Assembly (NCBI GenBank): GCA_034440615.1
Contig: JAOTOM010004313.1
Location: forward strand, 186,001-250,000
Length of the DNA: 64,000 bases
From: Ashinkailepas kermadecensis
Taxonomy: Eukaryota; Arthropoda; Thecostraca; Neolepadidae
Reading direction: 5' to 3'
The notes below the pieces were generated by a model, which had not been told where the DNA came from, searched no databases, and saw only the letters and a list, made by a program, of their open reading frames with translations. The position numbers were made by a program, and so were the translations under genes. Of the stretch, positions 34,301 through 44,200 are shown piece by piece (position 1 is the first letter of the stretch; each line of letters begins with the position of its first letter).

Positions 34301-35115
34301 GAGGCTGACGCTGGCTGCGCGGGTCCTGCGGCTGTGCGTGTCTGCAGATGACCCGTGTCACGTGCTCCGGTGTCCGGCAGTGATGCTGAAAAATACTGCG
34401 CCATTCCGAGTTCACGAACGGGTTAAATAAACTCGTTCTTCAACGTGAAACTTTTCAGCTTCTAGAGCAAGTACAATGCGTTGTTCGATCGGTGGTCAAA
34501 CGCAGCAGTTGCTGGGGGCTGTTCCTGGGCCGATACTGCTTGCTGTGCTAGCGGATGGAGACGCAGACATTCGTCATCGTGCCGTATACAAAACCACCGT
34601 CACAGTCACAAACTCAAACATTTGAGAACGTTCGAATTGCTCCGAATTAACTTCGAAGCTAACGATTGTGCTAGTTGTGTGTCATTTTGGTTAAACTGTT
34701 GCCGAACATATTCAACACAAAGTTCTGGTTATGGTCGCCACTGAAGCCTGGTGAGACTGCACCTGGTCGCCGACGCTGTCGCCAGCACGGCGCTTTTTAC
34801 GGCTGTGTGTTGTGATCGTGCGCGTGTGTGTCTGTGTCGCAGGACCATGTCACGCTGTGTGGAGCAGTAGACGGCTTGTGTTGTGATCGTGCGCGCGTGT
34901 ATCTGTGTCGCAGGACCATGTCACAAGAGGTGCCCGAGGTCGAGTTCGTGCTGGTACACCCCGGCTGGGTGCATACTGACATGGGGTCGGCGGGCAACAG
35001 GTGTGCCGAGCTGACCCCGCAACAGAGCGCCGCCGCACTGGTGCGAGTAGCCATGCACGAGCAGAGACGCACCGGCGTGTTTCTCGACTGGAATGGCCAG
35101 CCGATCCCGTGGTAG
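31256..35115 (+). CDS. Short-chain dehydrogenase/reductase, sniffer/C-factor type
   Basis: Five exons (31256-31339, 32346-32520, 33078-33258, 34176-34262, 34914-35115) give 242 codons; all junctions are GT-AG and every phase agrees. The protein is a classical Rossmann-fold SDR: cofactor motif VTGCSRGIG (residues 7-15), ATCR after strand 2 (NADPH preference inferred), LDVTD, LLINNAG (81-87), catalytic Ser in NVSS (140-141) and YRASK (Tyr164, Lys168). It ends with HPGWVHTDMGSAG and a short C-terminus, as in Drosophila sniffer-like carbonyl reductases and bacterial C-factor. Length is normal for the family. Cytosolic reduction of carbonyl compounds is the likely role. A TTTCTGCAG acceptor sits just before the ATG, so a 5' UTR exon probably lies upstream. 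Intron 1, intron 4 and the 3' end carry tandem copies of adjoining exon edges. Confidence 0.93.
31395..31800. repeat. About 45-50-bp tandem repeat in SDR intron 1
   Basis: Diverged units of GTGTGACCACAGCTTATAT plus CACATGCTGGGTTGG, about eight copies. Confidence 0.85.
31815..32345 (+). repeat. About 64-bp minisatellite copying the exon 2 acceptor
   Basis: Eight full units precede the true exon 2 junction. Each has CTGACGTCCACAG followed by GTGTTCGCCACCTGTCGGTC, the same sequence as the true acceptor and the first codons of exon 2 (VFATCRSP). Junction copies fall near 31838, 31903, 31967, 32030, 32094, 32158, 32223 and 32286, then the real one at 32345/32346. Two copies (31903, 32223) have CACTGG instead of CACAGG and so lack the AG. 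Most copies differ from the exon after the eighth codon. Confidence 0.92.
32346..32520 (+). CDS. SDR exon 2
   Basis: cacag/GTGTTCGCC... to ...AACAATGCCG/gtaagc, 175 nt, phase 0 to 1. Encodes strand 2 to the NNAG motif. Its first 40 nt are the source of, or belong to, the adjoining minisatellite. Confidence 0.92.
32880..32990 (-). repeat. tRNA-like sequence in SDR intron 2, SINE-like
   Basis: The minus strand has GGGGGTTCGCATCTCCCACC (B-box-like GGTTCGCATC) downstream of GCGCGTCGTTTCCGGTCG. A weak A box makes this a possible SINE head only. Confidence 0.35.
33078..33258 (+). CDS. SDR exon 3 (catalytic Ser)
   Basis: gccgacag/GGACCGCC... to ...TCCATCAC/gtgagt, phase 1 to 2. Encodes ADPAEMTRLFATNVAG and NVSSNLASI. 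Upstream AGs exist, but only this one keeps the phase from NNAG. Confidence 0.88.
33915..34115. repeat. About 29-bp tandem repeat in SDR intron 3
   Basis: CCAATAACCACGCTGGCTTG with TAGGAACAC, about six copies. Confidence 0.9.
34176..34262 (+). CDS. SDR exon 4 (catalytic Tyr/Lys)
   Basis: tttcag/ACGGTGTCTC... to ...ATGGCGACCGT/gtgagt, phase 2 to 2. Encodes VNAGRLISYRASKAALNMAT with the catalytic YxxxK. Confidence 0.9.
34800..34930 (+). repeat. Tandem duplication of the exon 5 acceptor
   Basis: TGTGTTGTGATCGTGCGCG...CTGTGTCGCAG/GACCATGTCAC occurs twice about 71 bp apart (junctions near 34842 and 34913). Use of the first would read TMSRCVEQ then TAG, truncating the protein. Confidence 0.9.
34914..35115 (+). 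CDS. SDR exon 5 (C-terminus)
   Basis: gtcgcag/GACCATGTCA... to TAG 35113. Encodes EVEFVLVHPGWVHTDMG and ends ...FLDWNGQPIPW. Confidence 0.92.
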
Positions 35116-35197
35116 TTGGCTCAGTGGGCATGTCCGGCGTGTTTCTCGACTGGAATGGCCGGCCGATCCCGTGGTAGTTGGCTCCGTGGGCATGTCC
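35074..35197 (+). repeat. 62-bp duplication spanning the SDR stop codon
   Basis: GGCGTGTTTCTCGACTGGAA through the TAG to GGGCATGTCC is repeated from 35136 with three substitutions. The second copy lies in the 3' UTR. Confidence 0.95.
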
Positions 35198-35524
35198 GGC
35201 CGTGCTCTCAGAGTCTTCGTCATTTCGGTCGGGAATACTGGGTCGTATCCTGGAGTAGTTAGTTGGCTGCTGATTCTAATGTGTTCAGATTAGTCGGGGA
35301 CGCTCGTATGCATTCAGCGCCACTCGACCCGAAAATATGCCAATTGCATACGGGATTTATGTATAATAGCCTCATGCCTCTCATGTGTCCTGTACAACAT
35401 CCGTGTCATCTGGCGTTTTAAGCCACAAACAGCCATACTTAGTACCTGGAATGGCTTCTTCAGTATACCTTTTAAACAAATTGTATATTGCGTGTCGCAT
35501 AGCATACGGGCGATTGCTGTCTTG

Positions 35525-35529
<5 letters not shown>

Positions 35530-35600
<71 letters not shown>
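35530..35600. repeat. TA microsatellite
   Basis: (TA)n with one G. 35200-35530 and 35600-35910 show no supported gene. Confidence 0.98.
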
Positions 35601-35917
35601 ATATGCATACGCACCCACATATTTACGGTTAAATCACCCACGTGGGTCATGTTGCGTGGAGCGGAGGTGATGGACTATGTTACAGTGAACGTGTTCCTTT
35701 CCGACACGATTGTTTGCTGCATGCGTCTCACAGTTGAGAGGAATGAGCAGCCGTCGCCCTGTGTCTATGGCTGACTCACTGAGCGACGTCCACTCGGAAA
35801 GAACTTTCAAATGTGCGTACGGGTTTCTATTTATGGAGGTAATAATGGCGATACAGGGATTGATGTGTATAATGATATAATACATGGTTATAATACGCAA
35901 TGGGCCGTTGCTTTTTG

Positions 35918-36066
35918 AACGAGTGTTGGCAGGCAGACCTGGTGCTGTGCTACGCACGAGTGTTGGCAGGCAGGCCTGGTGCTGTGTTACACACGAGTGT
36001 TGGCAGGCAGGCCTGGTGCTGTGCTACACACGAGTGTTGGCAGGCAGGCCTGGTGCTGTGCTACAT
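35918..36066. repeat. 37-bp tandem repeat, 4 copies
   Basis: GAGTGTTGGCAGGCAGGCCT plus GGTGCTGTGCTACAC units. No gene in 36066-36590. Confidence 0.92.
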
Positions 36067-36589
36067 CGGTGGAGTAGAAATAGTCACCTATAAGGACGTG
36101 ATTTGCCACGGGAAATTTTCAGAGCCAGCTCCATAATGTCCAATGCCAAACCTGGAAAGCATCATTGAGCAGCTCCTCAACTCCTCTACGCGAATGATCA
36201 ACTCTTTTCGAAGCGCCGTAAAGCCCCCACCCCTCCCCCAAATATCTAACTCATAAACTCCTCAGCATTGGGAGGAGGCAACTACCCACCTAGAGACTGG
36301 GGTATGGTGTGATATGGTGGTCGGATGTGATATGATACAATGCAAATCAACACCCGTCGCCGGTGGCCAGGCCCAAAACCACAGCCACATGCTGGTCACG
36401 TTACCAATAACACGCCAGCTGCCATGTATTGTTAAGCCAGGTACTCGGGACATCTTCAGTTGGCATATCGTACAGTCAGACAGAGGGCTTCGCACAGTCA
36501 GTACAGCAAGGGCTTCGCGTTATTTGACGACTGGCATCAGCTGGTTTCACACAGCACCGCCGCCGTCTCACTCCGAACGGGTTGCCGGA

Positions 36590-36675
36590 GCCAGAAAGAC
36601 CGCGCCATCAGCGAGTCTCGAACTCGCAACCCTTCAGTAACGAGACGGACGCGCCAATCGCCGGGCCATTCCAGT
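36590..36675 (-). repeat. tRNA-like sequence, SINE-like
   Basis: The minus strand reads ATGGCCCGGCGATTGGCGCG with an A-box-like start, an anticodon-like stem and GCGAGTTCGAGACTCGC (B box). Probably a SINE head; no matching acceptor stem. Confidence 0.5.
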
Positions 36676-36704
36676 GATGCTGGCTGACCATTGATACGTT
36701 AGCT

Positions 36705-37135
36705 ACACTGTCATCTGTACAGCCACACCATCACCTGTGCAGCCACAACGACACCTGTGCATCCACACATCTGCACAACAACGTCATCTGCACAGCCACA
36801 CTATCATCTGTACAGTCACACCATCACCTGCACAGACACACTATCATCTGCACAGCCAAACTATCATCTGCACAACAACGTCATCTGTACAGCCACACTA
36901 TCATCTGCACAGCCACACTATCATCTGTACAGCCAAACCAGCATCTGCACAGCCACACTATCATCTGCACAACCACACTATCATCTGTGCAGCCAAACCA
37001 TCATCTGCACAGCCACATTACCATCTGCACAGCCACACCATCATCTGTGCAGCCACGTCGTCCGTACAGGCACACCGTCATGTGAACAGCCACAACGTCA
37101 TCTGCACAACCACGCTGTCATCTGCACATACGGTA
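36705..37135. repeat. 20-bp minisatellite, about 20 copies
   Basis: CATCTGCACAGCCACACTAT units with C/T and G/A changes. His/Thr-rich ORFs across it are artefacts. Confidence 0.95.
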
Positions 37136-37554
37136 GCACATCTCGTGCCTAGACTGGCTGTGGGCCGTTCACCCGAGTCAGGCCGACCCGACTCATCCGG
37201 TGTGCGGACAGAGCCTAAGATTGGCCTGTCGCTGACAATTCCATCTAGACAGCCGGCTGACACGGCAAAGGCCGGCTTGACACGGCAAAGACCGGCCTCC
37301 GGGTCGACGGCGTCCCTCGTCTAGCACTCACCAGAGGCCGGCCGCCTCTCTCGGTCGTTAGCTATTCTCCACATCAGCTGCCAGACGACGTCACTGATTC
37401 GCGTGACGATCCGGTGCCGACTAGGCAGTCGCACTCCCTGCCACATCCGGGGAGCGTCCCTAGCGATAGAGATGCGTGAATGAATACTGTCTCGTGATGT
37501 CTGATGCTGATACATTAACAGGTGTTCAACAGACATCGGTGATTGATTGGCTGT

Positions 37555-37800
37555 ACCTGCCCGGCGCGACACCCGACTGTCGCCGCACCGTGGTACCGCA
37601 CGGGTGTGGGTATTGCGCTGCCCGGCGACACCCGACTGTCGCCGCACCGTGGTACCCGCACGGCGTGTGTGTCAGCTGATGTGTCGCTGCCCGGCGACAC
37701 CCGACTGTCGCCGCACCGTGGTACCCGCACGGCGTGTGTGTCAGCTGATGTGTCGCTGCCCGGCGACACCCGACACGGCGTGTGTCGGCTGGGGCTGCCA
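37555..37800. repeat. About 62-bp minisatellite, 4 copies
   Basis: GCCCGGCGACACCCGACTGT plus CGCCGCACCGTGGTACCCGC and a GTGTGTCAGCTGATGTGTCG spacer. Intergenic between the two convergent genes. Confidence 0.93.
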
Positions 37801-37844
37801 TCTCCACATACACGTGTGTTCTTAGCACTGACGCCGCACCGTGG

Positions 37845-38124
37845 TCCGACCAGTGACGTCACAGTACGGTCCGACCAGTGACGTCACAGTGCGGTCCGAC
37901 CAGTGACGTCACAGTACGGTCCGACCAGTGACTGTAGTGTCTGCACATTGTCTGACCAGTGACGTCACAGCGTCTGCACAATGTGTGACCAGTGACGTCA
38001 CAGCATCTGCAAATTATCTCACCAATGACGTCACAGCGTCCGCGCATTTTCGCCTAGTGACCAGTTTCACCAGTGGTGGATTGTCTGACCAATGACGTCA
38101 CACCGCTCTCTGTGTCCGATGACG
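37845..38124. repeat. About 24-32-bp repeat with TGACGTCA in each unit
   Basis: GACCAGTGACGTCACAG(T/C)G units, about nine, most with the palindrome TGACGTCA (CRE-type). It lies directly 3' of the minus-strand adhesion gene and shares CTGTGACGTCA with its stop-codon context. Confidence 0.9.
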
Positions 38125-38272
38125 TCACAGAGTGGTCTGGTTGGTGACGACGCTTGTGTCGTTGACGGACGCCACGGACGGCGGCTTGCTAACTGCGATC
38201 TGGAAGTGACTGTTTTCCTGAACGTCCAGCGATCCGTCCATGAATGACTCCTCGTAGAACTGGTCGCTCCTC
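38125..38272 (-). CDS. Adhesion gene last exon, cytoplasmic tail
   Basis: tgttgcag/GAGGAGCGACC... to TGA (complement of 38125-38127). Encodes RSDQFYEESFMDGSLDVQEN and ends VVTNQTTL. Phase 2 entry matches the membrane exon. Confidence 0.88.
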
Positions 38273-41200
38273 CTGCAACACCACGACACAAGTCGGACAG
38301 TGTCGGCGTGGTGTCTAACGTCGGCGGCACCAGCTGCCCGGATCACTGACCACTCATGTAGTAATATGGCAGGCGAGTACCGTCCCAGAGGCCCACACCC
38401 TAAACATCAGACAGCGCCGCGACAGAGACCCACATCCTAAACATCAGACAGCACCGCGACAGGGACCGACATCCTGAACATCAGACAGCACCGCGACAGG
38501 GACCCACATCCTGAACATCAGACAGCGCCGCGACAGGGACCGACATCCTGAGCACCAGACAGCACCGCGACAGGGACCGACATCCTGAACAGCAGACAGC
38601 ACCGCGACAGGGACCGACATCCTGAGCACCAGACAGCACCGCGACAGGGACCGACATCCTGAACATCAGACAGCACCGCGACAGGGACCGACATCCTGAA
38701 CATCAGACAGCACCGCGACAGGGACCGACATCCTGAGCACCAGACAGCACCGCGACAGGGACCGACATGGACCGACAGGGACCGACAAGGACCGACATAC
38801 CAAACAACACTCTCCGATTTTAGAGGCCGATATAATAAACATCGGCACATAAGCCGCCCCACACGCCGACATACTGAACTTCACCACACGTCGTCCCAGA
38901 GGTCAATATACTAAACGTCAGCATACACTGACCCAGAGGTTAGCATGCTAAATATCAGTGCACATCGCCCTAGGGGTTGATGCTGATACACTGATCATCA
39001 GCATACACCGCAGCTCGAAATGAAGCACACACGCACACGCACCCGCCTCCCCACACATACATTATTCATATATATATATATATATATATATGTACCTTAT
39101 TTGAATGCATGTATGCATACTTACTTGGTACATGCATCTATACACCCATGCACATATGCATGCATGCATACATATTTGCATGTGCGGGAATTAGGCTTTC
39201 CACTCAGTTTAGGGTGGACGCCATCTGCCTTGTCCACTCACCGTTTGGTACTCTGCCACAGGCAGCAGAAGCCGACAATGATGAGGATCAGAAGGAACGC
39301 CAACCCTGTGACGCACCAGAAGGCGATCTGCAGCGGCTCGTCCGGCTCCCACCAAAACTGTCAACACAACAACACATTGGTCTCCAGCGGCTCGTCCGGC
39401 TCCCACCAAAACTGCCAAAACAACAACACATTGGTCTCCAGCGGCTCGTCCGGCTCCCACCAAAACTGCCAACACAACAACACATTGGTCTCCAGCGGCT
39501 CGTCCGGGTCCCACCAAAACTGCCAACACAACAACACATTGGTCTGCAGCGGCTCGTCCGGCTCCCACCAAAACTGCCAACACAACAACACATTGATCTG
39601 CAGCGGCTCGTCCGGGTCCCACCAAAACTGCCAACACAACAAGACATTGGTCTGCAGCGGCTCGTCGGCTCCCACAGAAACTGACAACACATTGGTCTGT
39701 AGCGGCTCGTCCGGCTCCCACAGAAACTGCCAACACAACATCACATTGGTCTGTAGCGGTTCGTCCGGCTCCCACAGAAACTGCCAACACAACATCACAT
39801 TGGTCTGCAGCGGCTCGTCCGGCTCCCACCAAAACTGCCAACACAGCACATTGGATCAACAGTCGACTTCAAAGGTAGAAATACACAAAAGGCCAGCCAG
39901 CAGAAGAGAAGGTGCACTTGTAGTAGCTTGTACTTGCAGTTGGAGTTGTTGCACTTGTAGTTGTAGAGCTGTTGCACCTGTAGTTGGAGTTGTTGTAGTA
40001 GCGGCATTTGGGCTGACTGACCGCTGTGTGAGCCTGCAGGTGAGTTGTTGTAGTAGCGGTATTTGGGCTGACTGACCGCTGTGTGAGCCTGCAGGTGAGT
40101 TGTTGTAGTAGCGGTATTTGGGCTGACTGACCGCTGTGTGAGCCTGCAGGTGAGTTGTTGTTGTAGCGGTATTTGGGCTGACTGACCGCTGTGTGAGCCT
40201 GCAGGTGAGTTGCTCTATGGTCGACTGGCTGACCTCCATGATGGGTTACCTGACCCCTGTGGAAAGGCTACCTGACGTCTGTGGTGGACTATCTGACCTT
40301 TGTGGTGGGTTACCTGCCCTCTTTGGTGACCTACCTGACCTCTGTGGTGGGTTACCTACCCTCTTTGGTAAGCTAACTGACCTCTGTAGTAGGCTACGTG
40401 CCCACTGTGGTGGGCTATCTGCCTTCTGTGGTTGACTACCTGTCATCTGTGGTAGGCTATTGATCTCTGTGGTGGGCTACCTGATCTCTGTGGGTGGCTG
40501 ACTGATCTCTGTGGTGGGCTGATTGATCTCGGTGGTGAGCTACCTGATCTCTGTGGGTGGCTGACTGATCTCTGTGGTGGGCTGATTGATCTCTGTGGTG
40601 GGCTACCTGATCTCTGTGGGTGGCTGACTGATCTCTGTGGTGGGCTGATTGATCTCTGTGGTGGGGTGACTGACATCTGTGGCGGGCTGTCTAACCTGTG
40701 GTGAGTGCGGTGTCCATATCGCATGCAGAAATTGATCACATTTTGTACTTGCGTTTGCAAGAAAGGAAAGCAGAATGGCCATATCTCATGAGATTAGGCA
40801 GATAAGGAATTTCAACGGTTGGAGGAGCTGACCTATTCTTATCAGCCAAGTATAATTTGAATATGTTGGGAGAATAATAGCATTTGATAGTGGGTAAACA
40901 AACGTAGATATAGGTGTGCAGGAAAGTGCGGCGATTTCTGAGTCACTAACTCTATGCTATTTTTAGCATTGCATCATGTAGCCACGTTCAACTTTAATCA
41001 GCATAATTGTATGTCATGTTTACCTTGCATTTTGCAAAAGCATCAAACATACGAGTATTGGTGTGTGATGGTGATTCTTGCCAAGAACTATTCTTAATGA
41101 ACAACTTTGTTGCTGAAGAGCATCGCTGCTGTATGAACATGGACAATGTGTATATACTAATACGCTATGACCGAATCTCGGTTCAAACTACCCTCAGACC

Positions 41201-44200
41201 AAGAAAACACCCGTCCCGTCTGTCAGACCCAGCACACGGGTCCGCCAGCCTGCGCGGATCGCGCCCAGTGACCTTGGCGTGACCTTGCCGTGCCGTGACG
41301 TCACTCACCCATGGACTCCACGTTATATATATCCCATATTGATATGTGAGACAATGGATATGTGCCACATAACTGGCACTCCTAATATTTCTAGTGGGTT
41401 CGTCTTGTGCTTTCGTTTGCTTAGTGCGTACTTGAACTGAAGAAACCCGGTGGGCGAAATATATTCAGTTTATTGTATTTAATATTTAAATACCTACTTT
41501 GAACTAATTTTAAGCATACGGTTATATTTGATATCGGATTTCTGTGTTAGTGTTTTAAACGATGGTGAATGTGTTTGTCTTGATCAAAACGAGGAACCCA
41601 GGAATGTCAATTGGTAAGTGGCGCATTACTGGGCTCACACTTCAGGCTTCAGGCCCGGTTCACACTGCCACATGGGCGGAGAAAAGTGTGATGGCCGGAC
41701 CAGAATGTTTGTCTCGCATGGTAATAGTTCAGGTCCGGCCACGATGTGACCCGGGTCCCGCTCGACAACGGTCAGGCCACCGTCTGGGTCCGGTCTGGCC
41801 ACGATGTGACCCGGGTCCCGCGCGCCGATGATCAGGCTACCGTCGGGGTCCGGTCGCGCCGCGATGTGACACGGGTTCCGCGCGCCAACCAATGTTTTAC
41901 TGAGGTGGTGGCTGGCTGACGTCAGAGTAGGGCTGGCCGAGGCCGCCGGGCACGGACGGCGTCGACAGGGAAGCCGACACAAGTCTGTCGCGTACTGTGC
42001 GGCCGGCGGTCCGGACTATTGACGGTCAGCAGGTGTGAATCGGCCTAAGCGACTACAAGTAACCTCTGTGGGTCACTGGGTGGGTGGGTCGGTAGTATAG
42101 GCGACTGACCTCTGGTGGATCGGTAGGTCGGCTGACTGACCTCTCTGTGGTGGGTCGGTAGGTTGGCTGACCTCTGTGGTGGGTCGGTAGGTCGGCTGAC
42201 TGACCTCTGTGGTGGGTCGGTAGGTCGGCTGACTGACCTCTGTGGTGGGTCGGTAGGTTGGCTGACTGACCTCCGGTCGTGGGCCGGTAGATTGGCTGAC
42301 TGACCTCTGTGGTGGGTCGGTAGGTTGGCTGACTGACCTCTGTGGTGGGTCGGTAGGTTGGCTGACTGACCTCTGGTCGTGGGTCGGTAGGGTGGCTGAC
42401 TGACCTCTGTGGTGGGTCAGTAGGTTGCCTGACTGACCTCTGGTCGTGGGCCGGTAGGTTGGCTGACTGACCTCTGTGATGGGTCGGTAGGTTGACTGAC
42501 TGACCTCTGTGGTGGGTCGGTAGGTTGGCTGACTGACCTCTAGTGGTGGGTCGGTAGGTCGGCTGACTGACGTCTGTGGTGTGTCGACTGACTGACCTTT
42601 GTGGTGGGTCGGTAGGTTGCCTGACTGACCTCTGGTCGTGGGCCGGTAGGTTGGCTGACTGACCTCTGTAGTGGGTCGGTATGTCGGGAGCTCGTGACCG
42701 ACCAGGGTGGGCAGGTATTGGGTCCAGAAGGCGCACTCCGTTTGTCTGTAGTTGCTGTGCATGGTGCTGTTGAACGTGTTGTTGATGCTTAGGAAACGTT
42801 GATCGCCGTATAGAGCCTCACGCCAGCTGACTGTGTTTAGAATCTGGCGTGGAGACGGCTGCCTGTCAGACACGTACACATCACCGTCACCATCATCATC
42901 ATCATCCTCAACATCACCCTCAACATCATCCGCACCATCACCGTCACCATCATCCTCACCATCACCGTCACCATCGCCATCATCCTCACCATCATCCTCA
43001 CCATCACCGTCACCATCGCCATCATCGTCACCATCATTTTCACTATCATCATCACTATTAGCCTCACCGTCATCCTCAAACATCATCCTCACCATCATCC
43101 ACCATCATCCTCACCATCATCCACCATCATCCTCACCATCATCGTCACCATCAGCCTAACCATCATTCTCACCATCATCCTCACCATCATCCTCACCAAC
43201 ATCCTCACCAACATCTTCACCATCATCCTCACCATCATTCTCATCGTCATCCCCACCATCATCGTAACCATCATCGTCACCATCATCCTAACTATCATCC
43301 TCACCACCATCCTCACCATCATCGTCACCATCATCCTCACCGCCATCGTCACCATCATCCTCAACATCACGGTCACCATCACCATCATCGTCACCGTCAG
43401 CGGCACCATCATCGGCACCATCAGTCTCACCATCATCCTCACCATCATCCTCACCATCATCGTCACCACCATCGTCACCATTCATCGGCACCATCATCCT
43501 CGCCATCATCCTCACCATCATCGGCACCATTAGCATCATAATCATCCGCACCATTATCTTTTTAATATCATCCTCACCGTCACCACCACAGTCACAATCG
43601 TCAACAATGTCAGTGACGATTCCATTATCACCTAGTTTGTCTCCATTGTAGCTATCGGCAAGCTTCCATCGACAACAGCCACCACGGCCCCAGCACACAA
43701 TAGCCGACCATAACCACAACGGCAACAACAGCCACAACAATTACAACAGCCACACAGCCGACAACAGTCACACAGCCGACAACAGTCACGGCCGACAACA
43801 GACACAGCCGACAACAGTCACAGCCGACAACAGTCACAGCCGACAACAGTCACACAGCCGACAACAGCCACACAGCCGACAACAGTCACACAACCGACAA
43901 CAGCCATACAGCCGACAACACCCACGCAGCCGACAACAGCCACAAAGCCGGCAACAGTCACAGCCGACAACAGTTACACACCGACAACAGCTAGACAGCC
44001 GACAACAGTCACAGCCGACAACAGTCACAGCCGACAACAGCCACACAGCCGACAGCAGCCACACAGCCGACAACAGCCACGCCGCACGCCACACAGCCGA
44101 GAACGCCACAGCCGACAACAGTCACACAGCCGACAACAGTCACACAGCCGAGAACAGCCACACAGCCGACAACAGTCACACAGCCGACAACAGTCACACA

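Noticed and set aside
36737..37324. His/Thr-rich 195-codon ORF
   Set aside because: Falls on the 20-bp minisatellite.
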